Shown here piece after piece: positions 50,446 to 59,475 of a stretch of 64,000 nucleotides of DNA. The notes beneath the pieces were generated by a model. It did no database searches. It was not told the origin of the DNA and saw nothing but the letters and a program-made list of their open reading frames with translations. How positions within the stretch are numbered: position 1 is the stretch's first letter; each line of letters opens with the position of its first letter. The position numbers were made by a program, and so were the translations under genes. Location: positions 273,035 through 337,034 of the forward strand of contig JADJYJ010000006.1 of the NCBI GenBank assembly GCA_016719785.1, in the 5' to 3' direction. The DNA comes from Candidatus Amarolinea dominans (lineage in GTDB: Bacteria; Chloroflexota; Anaerolineae; SSC4; Amarolineaceae).

Positions 50446-50776
50446 CGGCGTCAGCGGTGGCATCAGCTTCTTCATCGAACGCATCGTCGGCGTCGGCCTC
50501 GACGCTGAGGAGAGCCAGGGCCGCGTCTGCGAACTCCTGCGGCACCAATACACGCACAACGCCCAGGGGGACGCTGGGCACGGGGAAGAGACTGGTGCCC
50601 ATGCTCTCGTACTGTAGAGCCGCCGGGATACCGGCGCTCTCCAGCCGGCCACGGATGATCTCTCCGTTGAGTTCGCCGGCGGCTTCAGCCACGATCACCA
50701 GTCCCTCCGGCGCGTGGTGTCGCGACGCGTGGTGGGTGGGTTGCGCGCCTGCATTTTCTTGCGCTGTTTGTGCCAT
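50432..50776 (-). CDS. DUF2007-like small protein
   Basis: A 114-residue protein. The central part (LVIVAEAAGELNGEIIRGRLESAGIPAAL and VRVLVPQEFADAALALLS) matches the DUF2007/putative signal-transducing protein domain, a small alpha/beta fold often attached to membrane proteins. The tail is very acidic (EADADDAFDEEADATADADD). CAGGAGAG lies 7 bases before the ATG at 50776. It is translationally coupled to the DUF2723 gene by overlap. The function is not known. Confidence 0.82.
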   Translation of the reverse strand: MAQTAQENAGAQPTHHASRHHAPEGLVIVAEAAGELNGEIIRGRLESAGIPAALQYESMGTSLFPVPSVPLGVVRVLVPQEFADAALALLSVEADADDAFDEEADATADADDAN

Positions 50777-50983
50777 GGGTTTCTCTCCTGTGGTGTGATA
50801 TGTTGTCTGCTGACCGTGGGCGACCGCGAGCGGCACCCATCTGATTATAGCATGTCCGGTGCAGAGGTGACAAGGCGCCGGGCGCGTGCGCTTGGCGGCC
50901 GCCTGCTGCCGGGCGTTGTTTGCGCGAAATGCACTCTTGACCTACAATCTGCCCGCCATCCAAACAGAACGACGAGGCAGATT

Positions 50984-51739
50984 ATGTGGCAATATGCGAT
51001 GGGCTGGCGTGAGATTTTCACCCGCATCCTGGGCGATTTTACCGTGGAAGAGAACGTCACGCCAGCTTGGTTACGCAATCCAAACACCAAACGACTCCTC
51101 AAGCTCGATCTTTTCTATCCTGATGTCGGGGTCGCTGTGCGGCTGCAAGGACTGCAAGGTCAACGCAAGGTGCGCAAGAGCGATCAGGAGGAGCTGGAAG
51201 AAGTGCAGCGCGATGAGTTGCGCGAGGAGCTGTGCCGCCAGCACGGTGTGCGTCTGATCAATGTGGATCTGGCTGCGGAGGAAACGCGCGTCGTTTTCAA
51301 TGAGTTGAGCCGCGCCCTGGCCACGGCCTCGCGCGTGGTGGCGCAAAGCGATAGCCGCAGCGTGGACAAGGGACGCTTGATGCCCAACCTGGCCCAGGCG
51401 CGCCAGACGCTGGAACGGGTGCGCATGCAGGTGCGCCGGTCAGAGGATGTGGCGCAGTACGCGGATGCCTGGCGCGATCGGGAGATGGCCGCCATCGCGA
51501 CGGCCCAGGCCGAAGCCAAGCCGGCGAACGCACCCGGCGGCTCGCTGTTCAAATCAGGCCGCATCATCGCCACCGTCTACAAGCCCGGCGCCGAGGTCAA
51601 GCATGACCGCTTCGGTCGGGGTACGGTCGTCGCCGCGCAGCCAGACGGCAATGACATGGCGATTACCATTTCCTTCGTCACCGCCGGCGAGCGCAGATTC
51701 CTGGTCAGCCTCGTGCAAGACAAACTCACCCTGGTTTAG
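50984..51739 (+). CDS. PD-(D/E)XK-like protein with UvrD-type C-terminal domain
   Basis: A 251-residue protein. The N-terminal half has KRLLKLDLFYPDVGVAVRLQG followed by a helix and RDELREELCRQHGVRLINVD. This follows the layout of DUF559/Vsr-like nucleases (LxLDFYxPExxxxIExDGxQH, then RDxxKxxxxxxxGxxLIxI). Here the catalytic Glu position reads Arg (AVRLQG), so cleavage is doubtful. The C-terminal 65 residues (GAEVKHDRFGRGTVVAAQPDG and beyond) resemble the Tudor-like tail of UvrD/PcrA helicases, which binds RNA polymerase. The ATG follows GACGAGGCAG. The gene stands alone, divergent from the DUF2007-like gene. The nuclease relation is an inference from pattern. Confidence 0.7.
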   Translation: MWQYAMGWREIFTRILGDFTVEENVTPAWLRNPNTKRLLKLDLFYPDVGVAVRLQGLQGQRKVRKSDQEELEEVQRDELREELCRQHGVRLINVDLAAEETRVVFNELSRALATASRVVAQSDSRSVDKGRLMPNLAQARQTLERVRMQVRRSEDVAQYADAWRDREMAAIATAQAEAKPANAPGGSLFKSGRIIATVYKPGAEVKHDRFGRGTVVAAQPDGNDMAITISFVTAGERRFLVSLVQDKLTLV

Positions 51740-51746
51740 CAGAAAA

Positions 51747-51842
51747 ACCTCACACAAAGACACCAATCTGGCTCACACAGGGACACCAGGACACCAAGAA
51801 GGATTCTCTGAACCCTTTGTGTTCTTTGTGTCCCTGTGTGAG
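51747..51842. repeat. Quasi-periodic hairpin repeat (ACACCAAG type), possible bidirectional terminator
   Basis: CTCACACAGGGACAC (51772-51786) and GTGTCCCTGTGTGAG (51828-51842) are exact inverted copies. The inside arms (CAGGACACCAAGAAGG against CCCTTTGTGTTCTTTG) also pair imperfectly. CTCACACAAAGACACC at 51750 is a further copy of the arm. It lies exactly between two convergent genes. Confidence 0.85.
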
Positions 51843-51845
51843 AAT

Positions 51846-52997
51846 TTACGGAATGGATGCCAGGGGAATCGGTGCGAAGAGCAGGATGAAGATTACGATG
51901 GCGATGGCGCCCAGCCAGCGTCGCGGGGGATCAAGCCTGGTGATCTCATCGAGTGGCGCGGGATGTTCCAGGCCGGTCACGAAGTAGATCAGCGCCGCCC
52001 AGACGTACCAACCGCTCCAGGCCAATGCGCCCAGCACCAGCAGCACGGCCAGCACACCGTAACCGAGCCAGCGTGAGGTCACACCCAGGGCGTAGAGGAT
52101 GTGTCCGCCGTCCAGTTGACCCACCGGCAGCAGGTTGAAGGCCGTCACCAGCAGGCCAAACCAGGCCGCGAATGCCATCGAGCTGAGGTGGACATCCACG
52201 CCGTTGCCCGGCAGCCATTGGTGATAGATCAACAGCTTGAGCAGGCCATAGAGCAGCGAATTGCCCTCCTGCAGACCGCCGCCGCCGCTGATGATCGGCC
52301 TGACCGGCGAAGTGAGCAGGCCGATGACCAGCAGCGGCAGGGCCACGACCAGGCCGGCGAGCGGCCCGGCCACCGCGACATCGAACAGGGCGCGGCGATT
52401 CTCCACAGGTGATTTCATCTTGATGAACGCGCCGAAGGTGCCCAAGCCAAACGGCACCGGGATGAAGTAGGGCAGGGTCACGTCCACCTTGTGCCAGCGA
52501 GCCACGAAATAGTGCCCCAGTTCGTGGGTGCCCAGGATGGCGAGCAGGGTGAAGGAGAAGGGAACACCGGCCAGCCACGCGGCCAGGGTGCTGGGCAGGC
52601 CGCCATCCGCCATCTCCATGCTGGCGCCGATGAAGAGCGTCGTCAGCAGCGTCAAGAGGAAGAGCGCCGCGTTGATCCACGCCCGCGCAGGCTGGGCCGT
52701 GGTGACGCCGGGCATGGCGAGCACCACATCCTCATCACCGGCGCGGCGTAAAATTGGGGTGTAGCCGAGACGCTGAAAGCGGCCGCGGATGATGGGAAAC
52801 GCCTGCTCGGCCGCGTTGAGCAGACGGCCGCCAAAGCGGATCGGCTGTTCCGCATTGACCGGAAAAGTAATAGATTCTATGGAGAACTGATCCTGCAATT
52901 CACTGCGCAAAGCTCGCACCGCCGTCTCGTCCAGGCCTGGGGCCGGAGCCGCCGGCCCGGACGAAGCAGCCGGGAGTAAAGTTGAAGAAGTAGTCAT
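51846..52997 (-). CDS. Site-2 protease-like zinc metallopeptidase (M50)
   Basis: A 383-residue intramembrane protease relative. Residues about 130-380 hold six or seven helices with the zinc motif GTHELGHYFVARW (HELGH about 158-162) and the third ligand Asp in LPVGQLDGGHI. An N-terminal soluble domain (about 25-110; FPVNAEQPIRFGGRLLN, RFQRLGYTPILRRAG) precedes the membrane part, as in the chloroplast/cyanobacterial EGY-type branch. The ATG overlaps the stop of the MaoC gene by 4 bases, so it is expressed with the dehydratase pair; why is not clear. Confidence 0.94.
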   Translation of the reverse strand: MTTSSTLLPAASSGPAAPAPGLDETAVRALRSELQDQFSIESITFPVNAEQPIRFGGRLLNAAEQAFPIIRGRFQRLGYTPILRRAGDEDVVLAMPGVTTAQPARAWINAALFLLTLLTTLFIGASMEMADGGLPSTLAAWLAGVPFSFTLLAILGTHELGHYFVARWHKVDVTLPYFIPVPFGLGTFGAFIKMKSPVENRRALFDVAVAGPLAGLVVALPLLVIGLLTSPVRPIISGGGGLQEGNSLLYGLLKLLIYHQWLPGNGVDVHLSSMAFAAWFGLLVTAFNLLPVGQLDGGHILYALGVTSRWLGYGVLAVLLVLGALAWSGWYVWAALIYFVTGLEHPAPLDEITRLDPPRRWLGAIAIVIFILLFAPIPLASIP

Positions 52998-53437
52998 GAA
53001 CTCCCTTTGCCCGCGACTCGCCGGGGCAGGGCGGCGATGAACTCACCCTTGACTTTGGCCTGACCGTTTTGATCCACGGCCTCGACCTCGCCGCGCACGC
53101 GGGCTTCACCTGCGACCTCGAATTTTTCGACCACCTGGCCGCGACAGGTGATGACATCACCGGCGCGGCTGATGGCGGTGAAGCGGACGGCAATTTTGCG
53201 CACCTGCCGCGGCTCGATCCAATTCGTTACCACGCGGCCGAGCAGCCCGGCAACCAACATGCCGTGCGCGATGACGCCGTTATTGCCGGCCTCGATGCCG
53301 GCCTGTTCCACGGTATGAATGGGATTGAAATCACCGGACGCGCCGGAATAGCGCACAAACTGGATCTGCGTCAGCGGCTCATTCACCACGGTGGGCAGCG
53401 CGGAGCCGATCTGAATATCGTCGAAGTAAATGGTCAT
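52994..53437 (-). CDS. MaoC-like (R)-hydroxyacyl dehydratase, catalytic subunit
   Basis: A 147-residue hot-dog-fold protein. YSGASGDFNPIH contains the catalytic Asp and His of the hydratase-2 motif (D.N.iH), and GVIAHGMLVAGLLGRV is the following conserved helix. Such proteins hydrate enoyl thioesters or dehydrate 3-hydroxyacyl thioesters. It is 27 bases after a second MaoC-type gene, and the pair resembles HadA/HadB-type heterodimers where this subunit is catalytic. Fatty-acid substrates are likely but not shown. Confidence 0.93.
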   Translation of the reverse strand: MTIYFDDIQIGSALPTVVNEPLTQIQFVRYSGASGDFNPIHTVEQAGIEAGNNGVIAHGMLVAGLLGRVVTNWIEPRQVRKIAVRFTAISRAGDVITCRGQVVEKFEVAGEARVRGEVEAVDQNGQAKVKGEFIAALPRRVAGKGSS

Positions 53438-53464
53438 TTTCGCCTCATTTTCTCGGCTGCACGC

Positions 53465-53914
53465 CTATCGCCGCAGGACCATCGTGGCCCGTGCTATGAC
53501 CACCACCTGATCACTCTGATTGCGGTAGGTGGCCCGCGTCTTGACGAAATCCATGATGCCCGAACGCCCTTCTTTGGTTTCGATGCTCACAATTTCGAGA
53601 CGCCCCGTGATCTCGTCGCCGGCCTGCAGGACATCGAAATACTCATACTCCTCCTCGCCGTGCAGCAGGCGCATGATGTTGCCCCCCATCTGGGTGAGGA
53701 TGCCCCGCGTTTCCGTGCCGCCCCAGAAGCGGAACAACGTTGGAAAGGTGACCGGCGCCACCAGGTCACGATAGCCGGCCGCGCGAGCGGCCTCCACGTC
53801 GTGAAAAAGCGGGTTGGGATCGCCGAGCGCCGTGGCCAATTCACGAATCTTGCTACGATCCACCTGGTAGCGAATGAGCGGCAGTTCTTTGCCGATGTAG
53901 CTGGTATCGAGCAT
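53465..53914 (-). CDS. MaoC N-terminal-type dehydratase, partner subunit
   Basis: A 149-residue hot-dog protein of the MaoC_dehydrat_N/FAS1-type family: YIGKELPLIRYQVDRSKIRE, then ALGDPNPLFHDVEAARAAGY, LVAPVTFPTLFRFWGG and an FDVLQAGDEITGR stretch. GGAGGAG lies 5 bases before the ATG at 53914. With the next gene it should form a heterodimeric 3-hydroxyacyl dehydratase. It is the first gene of a three-gene run ending with the site-2 protease. Confidence 0.92.
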   Translation of the reverse strand: MLDTSYIGKELPLIRYQVDRSKIRELATALGDPNPLFHDVEAARAAGYRDLVAPVTFPTLFRFWGGTETRGILTQMGGNIMRLLHGEEEYEYFDVLQAGDEITGRLEIVSIETKEGRSGIMDFVKTRATYRNQSDQVVVIARATMVLRR

Positions 53915-54068
53915 AAAAAGCTCCTCCAAGATAATGGTGCCGCAACCTGTCCGATTGCGCCCGCCCGCGAAGGCACAGTCGTATCATCTTCATCATAACA
54001 CAGACCGGGCGATCTTCGTAAAACGCTCAGAGGTTTGACCATCCTTGCCCTGGCGTGTTATGATGGGC

Positions 54069-56813
54069 CTACCAGTGCCACTCCCAATGACCGGCGATGG
54101 TCTGAATGTCCAGCAGGGTCACGCGGCCGTCGCGATCCAGGTCGAAGCGGGCGTTGAAGCCGCCGCCGGCCAGGGTTGCGTTCCAGGCCTCAGCCGCCGC
54201 GACGATGTCGGTGAGGTTGACCATCCCATCGCAGTTGATGTCATAGCGGGCGCAGGTGCGGAATTCGGCCGGCGCGGACAACAGCGTACCCCCGGCCGCC
54301 TGTGCGCCGGCCTGGTTCGTCACAACCTGGTTGACCAGCGCGGTGCTGCGTATCTGCGCGGTGATGGTCACGACCAGGAGTGCATTGGGCGGCACGTCGC
54401 CGAACCAATGCGCGTTTTGACCGTTGAATCCGGCCTGGCCCGGCCGGTTACTGGTGATGGTCAGCGGCAGGAGCACGGGCGGGAGTGGGTCGCTCACCAG
54501 CACGTCGCGCAGCCAATCGTTGTTCGGATTGTCCAGGCCGATGGTGTAGGTGACCACCGAGCCGATGATCGGATCAGGCGCGTCGACGCGCTTGTAGAGG
54601 CAGGCCCCCTCCGGCCGCAGCAGGGCAAAAGCGCCTGTGTGGCTCACCGGGAACGAGACGACATGCACCGGCAGTTCGTTGACCAGCCCGAGCGGCGTCC
54701 AGCCCTGGCCGGTTGCCCCGTACTGATTGAGCGTCAAACAACTGGGGCGGCCGCCGGGGAGTTCATCGTCACGCACGTTGAGCCACAGGGCCAGCGGCGC
54801 CTCCAAATCGGCGGCCGCTTCGCTGACCGCGGTTGCGCCGGCCACACTGAAGCCGGTGCGCGCGGCAATCAGGCGCTGGCCGGGCGGCGCCGGCGGCTGA
54901 CCGCGGGCATCCCAGAGGATGGCGGGTTGCTGGGCGGCCGACCCGGTACGCGCCAGGTGCGCGTCAGCGCGCGGCGAGTGGGCCGTATCATGCACGCTGG
55001 GCGCGCCGTCGCTGAGGGCAAAGGGCGCCACAGTCTCCAGCCCGCCCTGCGCGGTGATGTGCAGAAAGCCGGCAAAATCGGGCAGGGGCGCGAGGAAAGT
55101 GGCGACGGAGATGCCGGACTGGCTGCTGAGAGGCAGGTTCAGCGGTGGGCTGGCGCTGCCGCGTTCGTAGAGGGACACACTTAGTCCGCTCAATCCGCCG
55201 ACGCCGCTCAGGTTGACCGTGACCTGGCGGCTGGCGGAAGGTGTGAACGACAGGTTGGGCGACCAGCCGGGCGCAGTCAGAGTCAGGGTCAGCGCGGTGA
55301 TGGGACCGGCTACGACGGTGCGCGTATAAACCACGCCTTCCGGGTCAATCACTAGCAGCTCGTCGCCGCCATAAACGCCAAGCAGGCGCAGGGTGTTGCC
55401 CGCGGTAATGACGCCCTGGCTGACCAGACGCGGCCCGCTGGGGCGATTCAGCCCGGCGAATTGATAGACCTGTAACTCGCCCACCGAGCCGGGTGCGCCG
55501 AACACGGCCAGGGTGCGCACCGGCGGCGCGCTGGGGCTGGGCACAACCTGGATCGAGGTCAGCCCGGGCGGCGCCGCTTCTGGGCCAGGGTTCGGGCCGT
55601 TCACCGGCATTTGGATCTGCCAGCGCGGCGGGGAGTTGGTGTCCCCAAAGCGGGAGGCCAGCGTCTCCCAGTCCGACAGGTGGTACATCTGGAATTGGAT
55701 CGTCTGACGGCAGCGCCCTGTCCACTGCATGGGATTGCCGTCGCGGCGCAGGGCAAATTCGTTGGCTTTGTACTGGTACGACATGAGCGAGGCCCAATCG
55801 GCCGCGTAGCCAGGATCGGACGGCGAGATGGTGCAGTAGGAGGAAAAATCGGTCCCGTCCGGGGCCAGGCCCAGGTATTCATCGAACAGCGCCAGTCCGT
55901 AATGGCCGAACTCATGCACCAGGGTGCGGGCGCCGGTCGGCTGGCTCCAAAGGCCCTGGTTGGCGCTGTTGCCATCCCAGCCGCGGCCCACGCGCAAATG
56001 ACCAGGGCGGAAGCCGATGCCGTTGCCCAGTTGCGTCACGTTGGATACGATACCGCCGACGTCGGCGTTGGGCCAGACATCGTTGCCGGCCATAATCTGA
56101 AAATCGGCATCGCGCCAGTGTTCAGCACCGGCCACGATCAGCGCCCGCCCCAGGGTCATTTGACCGTTGCTGGCGTCGAACAGATCGGCGCCAAAGGCAG
56201 ACAGCGCGTTGGCAAAGACAGCCAGCTCGGGGGCCTCATGCGCGTCCCATTCCAGGGAGATCACCAGGTTGAAGAGCACCAGCGGCGCGTCGGCGCGGGT
56301 GGTCAAAAGGATGGGAAGGCCAGGGCTGCTGACCGTCGGCGAGATGAGCGCGCCGTCCGTTCCCACGGTCCAATTCGTGTTGACCGTGACGTAGGCGATG
56401 TTGCCGGTGGCGCCGAAGGGTGCGAAGGCGGGAAAAGGGTGGAATTCCTTCGTGGTTGTGACAAAACGTTGTGGCGCCAGCGCCAACAGGCAATCGCCCG
56501 GCGCAAGATCGAGCAGGATGGGATATGACGCAGGATTCGTTACGGTGGTGACCGTGGGGTCATGGCAATTGTTGCGCAGCGTCAGCACCAGGGCCGGCTG
56601 CAAAGCCCCGGCCTCGTTTCTTACCTCCAGCAGCGTTGGGGTGGTTGGCGCTGTGTCCTGCGCCAGGGCCGGTGACGGGCTGAGCAACAGCCAGAGCGTG
56701 GCGATCAGCCCAAAAGACACGGCCGCCGCCATCAGCAGGCGTAAGGCCCATTTTCCCCGCACCCATCTTGGTGTTCGTTGCTTCTGCAAGTCCCCTGGTG
56801 TACGTGTGGTCAT
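54069..56813 (-). CDS. Secreted CLCA-like zinc metallopeptidase with DUF11 and dockerin-type repeats
   Basis: A 914-residue exported protein. The signal segment (ALRLLMAAAVSFGLIATLWLLL, then ALAQ) follows an ATG with TTGGGAG upstream. The peptidase region has LVHEFGHYGLALFDEYLG (about 296-313), which matches the HExxH-x6-DE pattern of CLCA-type metallopeptidases, and ASLMSYQ further on, as in that family. Later parts are beta-rich, including a DUF11-like domain (IGSVVTYTIGLDNPNNDWLRDVLVSD, about 790-850). The C-terminus has two dockerin-like calcium loops (DINCDGMVNLTDI and DLDRDGRVTLLDI). It is divergent from the CHAT protease gene. The dockerin pair suggests attachment to a cohesin or internal calcium-stabilised packing. 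Confidence 0.85.
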   Translation of the reverse strand: MTTRTPGDLQKQRTPRWVRGKWALRLLMAAAVSFGLIATLWLLLSPSPALAQDTAPTTPTLLEVRNEAGALQPALVLTLRNNCHDPTVTTVTNPASYPILLDLAPGDCLLALAPQRFVTTTKEFHPFPAFAPFGATGNIAYVTVNTNWTVGTDGALISPTVSSPGLPILLTTRADAPLVLFNLVISLEWDAHEAPELAVFANALSAFGADLFDASNGQMTLGRALIVAGAEHWRDADFQIMAGNDVWPNADVGGIVSNVTQLGNGIGFRPGHLRVGRGWDGNSANQGLWSQPTGARTLVHEFGHYGLALFDEYLGLAPDGTDFSSYCTISPSDPGYAADWASLMSYQYKANEFALRRDGNPMQWTGRCRQTIQFQMYHLSDWETLASRFGDTNSPPRWQIQMPVNGPNPGPEAAPPGLTSIQVVPSPSAPPVRTLAVFGAPGSVGELQVYQFAGLNRPSGPRLVSQGVITAGNTLRLLGVYGGDELLVIDPEGVVYTRTVVAGPITALTLTLTAPGWSPNLSFTPSASRQVTVNLSGVGGLSGLSVSLYERGSASPPLNLPLSSQSGISVATFLAPLPDFAGFLHITAQGGLETVAPFALSDGAPSVHDTAHSPRADAHLARTGSAAQQPAILWDARGQPPAPPGQRLIAARTGFSVAGATAVSEAAADLEAPLALWLNVRDDELPGGRPSCLTLNQYGATGQGWTPLGLVNELPVHVVSFPVSHTGAFALLRPEGACLYKRVDAPDPIIGSVVTYTIGLDNPNNDWLRDVLVSDPLPPVLLPLTITSNRPGQAGFNGQNAHWFGDVPPNALLVVTITAQIRSTALVNQVVTNQAGAQAAGGTLLSAPAEFRTCARYDINCDGMVNLTDIVAAAEAWNATLAGGGFNARFDLDRDGRVTLLDIQTIAGHWEWHW

Positions 56814-56873
56814 CGTTGTTACTCCCAACCGGTCAATCCCCGGTCTGTTTTCATGCATGAGGTTCATGCGTTC

Positions 56874-59474
56874 ATGAACGATCTGTGGCTGGCTGCCCTG
56901 CCCCGCTGGCTCGATCCCCCACTGTGGCAAACCGTATGTCAGGCGCTCGCTGCGGCCCTGGCGGCGCGTGACTGGGACGACCTGCTGCCCCACCTGACCC
57001 CGCAGCCGGAAGGTCGGTGGCAACTGACGCAGCGCGCTGAACACCTGGCCGCGGCACGTGCGGCCGATCCTGCCGCCTGCCAGCAGTGGCACCTGGCGTT
57101 CGTTCAGGCTCTGCGTCAGCGCGCAGCGGTGGCGGAGGCGGTCTACCATTTCGAGCAGGCCGGCAACCTGTGCCTGGCGCGCCTGGCCTACAACGAGTTA
57201 GCGCAACTCGTGACCGCCCATGAGCCGACGTACCTGCCTGTGCCCCGGTTTGCCCACCTGCTGACCTACTATCGGGCCGTGCTGGCCGTCGAGCAGCATG
57301 CCTGGGACGAAGCCGCCGCGCTGCTCACCGACCTGCGTCGCCTGCCCAACCTGGACGCCGATCTATACGCCCGTTCCACCAACACCCTGGGCGTGCAGGC
57401 CTACCATCAGGCTCAGTATGATACCAGCTTTCGCTATTATCAGGAAGCGCACCAGGCCTTTCAACAACTGGGTGACGGTCTGGGTCAACTGCGTGCGCTC
57501 ATCAACATGGCCATCGTTCACAATCTGCTCGGTCAGTTTCATGACGCGATTGCCCGCCTGCAAGATGCGCTGACCTGGGCGCACACCCTGCACGAGGCGG
57601 TTTGGGAGAGCTGGATTCTCAATGAGCTGGGCATCAACTACAAGGATCTCGGCCATTGGGAGAATGCGCAGGCCCATTTGGAGCAGGCGCTGGCGATGTC
57701 ACGCGCGCTCAATCGGGTGCGGGGCAGCGCGACGGCCCTGGCCAACCTGGGCGAGCTTTTTCTCCTGCTCGGCCAGACCGCCGCCGCCGAGCAGCACTTT
57801 CAGGAAGCGCTGCAACTGGCCGGTTCGCCCTTCGTGACCATCGAGGTGCTGGGGAATCTGGGCCTGCTGCGCCAGTTGCAGGGTCAAGCTGCCGCGGCCG
57901 CCGACTTTTTTCGCCAGGCTTTGGCTCACGCCGCAGAAATCCACAGCGCTTCGTACCAGGTACACAGTCATTACCGCCTGGGCACCCTGGCCTGGCAGCA
58001 GGGTGATCTGCCGGCGGCCCGACTCGCCTTCGAGCAGGCCATTCATCTCATCGAAGCGCTGCGCAGCCAGATTCGGACCGAAGATGTGCGCATCCACCTT
58101 TTTGGCGGCTGGCAGCAGGTTTACAGCGCACTTTTTCTGCTGGCCCTGGCCCAGGGCGACACCGCGGCCGCGCTCACTTACGCCGAACAGGCGCGTGCGC
58201 GTGCCTTTCTCGACTTGCTCAGCGATCGCACCAGCAATCCCGCCGCGTTGGGCGAGCCGCTGACCGCGGCGGCCATCCAGGCACACCTGCCGGCCGCCAT
58301 GCTGCTCCTGGTCTATTTCAACACGAACGCCCCTGCACGCTTTCTGCCGGTGGCCGACTGGCTGCGGCGCTATCAACCTGCGCTGTCTGAACTGCTCTTT
58401 CCGGCAGAGCGCACGGTCCTGCTGGTGGTCACAACCCAGGCCATCGAGGCGTTTACGCTGGCGCTCGACGCGCCCAGTGCGCTGCGCCGCGCCTTTGCCG
58501 CGGACCGGCGGGCGTTGGCTGGCATGATTCCCGGCGCTGATGGTCGCCTGGCTGCGCCGTGGGTCACGCAAAGCCTGGGGACGCTGCTCCTCGGTCCGGT
58601 GCAGGCGCACCTGGCAACGGCCCGTCAGATTGCCATTGTGCCCCATGGTCCCCTGCATTACGTTCCATTCGCCGCGTTGCGAACCGTCACGGGCGCCGCC
58701 TGCTTTGCGCCGGCGTGTGATCTTCTGCTGGCGCCCAGCGCCAGCGTGCTGTTGACCCATAGCCGCCGACAAAACCACGTGCAGCCCGGCGCGACGCCCC
58801 TGGTTGTTGGCTATGCGCCCGATCTGCGCCACGCCGAAGCCGAGGCGAACACCGTGGCGGCCTTGCTCGGCGGTCAATTGCTGTTGGGGCCGGCAGCAAC
58901 CCAAGAAGCCCTCCTGCGCGAGGCGGCGACGGCTTCGCTGATCCATCTCTCGTGCCACGGCACCTTCGATGCCCAGGCGCCCCTTCATTCTGGCCTGCAC
59001 CTGGCCGACGGTGTGCTCACTGCGGCGGCGCTCCTCGACCGGCCGCCGTTCTTGCAAGCCGAATTGGTCACCTTGAGCGCGTGCGAAAGTGGACGCAGCG
59101 GGGTTTTGGGCGGCGATGAGCTGTTGGGACTGGTCAGGGCGTTCTTGGTGGCGGGTGCGCCCGCGGCGTTGGTCAGCCTGTGGGCGGTAGATGAACTTTC
59201 GACGCGGTTGCTGATGCAGTTTTTCTATGCGACCCTGGCCGAGGGCGTCCCCGCGGCGGCTGCGTTACGCCAGGCGCAGCAGAGGCTGGCCGGGCTGACG
59301 GCCTCTGCTCTACGGGCTGTTCTGGCCGCCGAGGGCCTACCGCCGGCGCTCATCAGCCGCGAACTGGCGCGTTTGCGTCAGGCTTGTGCTACGCTGTCAA
59401 ACCGTCGCTACATCCTGAGCCATCCTTACTACTGGGCTGGCTTCGTGCTCATCGGCAGCGGCGTTTCCGGGTGA
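56874..59474 (+). CDS. TPR-CHAT caspase-like protease
   Basis: A protein of about 866 residues. The N-terminal 550 residues are TPR repeats (for example AYHQAQYDTSFRYYQEAHQAF, WILNELGINYKDLGHWENAQ, LANLGELFLLLGQTAAAEQH). The C-terminal CHAT domain (about 560-866) has the His of IHLSCHGTFD (about 697) and the Cys of TLSACESG (about 737), the catalytic dyad of this separase/caspase-related family. The ATG at 56874 is chosen with GAGG 12 bases before it; ATG 56853 is an alternative. It ends 1 base before the convergent zinc-finger gene, which lies beside a sigma factor gene. That layout suggests signal-controlled proteolysis of the regulator, as an inference. Confidence 0.94.
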   Translation: MNDLWLAALPRWLDPPLWQTVCQALAAALAARDWDDLLPHLTPQPEGRWQLTQRAEHLAAARAADPAACQQWHLAFVQALRQRAAVAEAVYHFEQAGNLCLARLAYNELAQLVTAHEPTYLPVPRFAHLLTYYRAVLAVEQHAWDEAAALLTDLRRLPNLDADLYARSTNTLGVQAYHQAQYDTSFRYYQEAHQAFQQLGDGLGQLRALINMAIVHNLLGQFHDAIARLQDALTWAHTLHEAVWESWILNELGINYKDLGHWENAQAHLEQALAMSRALNRVRGSATALANLGELFLLLGQTAAAEQHFQEALQLAGSPFVTIEVLGNLGLLRQLQGQAAAAADFFRQALAHAAEIHSASYQVHSHYRLGTLAWQQGDLPAARLAFEQAIHLIEALRSQIRTEDVRIHLFGGWQQVYSALFLLALAQGDTAAALTYAEQARARAFLDLLSDRTSNPAALGEPLTAAAIQAHLPAAMLLLVYFNTNAPARFLPVADWLRRYQPALSELLFPAERTVLLVVTTQAIEAFTLALDAPSALRRAFAADRRALAGMIPGADGRLAAPWVTQSLGTLLLGPVQAHLATARQIAIVPHGPLHYVPFAALRTVTGAACFAPACDLLLAPSASVLLTHSRRQNHVQPGATPLVVGYAPDLRHAEAEANTVAALLGGQLLLGPAATQEALLREAATASLIHLSCHGTFDAQAPLHSGLHLADGVLTAAALLDRPPFLQAELVTLSACESGRSGVLGGDELLGLVRAFLVAGAPAALVSLWAVDELSTRLLMQFFYATLAEGVPAAAALRQAQQRLAGLTASALRAVLAAEGLPPALISRELARLRQACATLSNRRYILSHPYYWAGFVLIGSGVSG

Positions 59475-59475
59475 T

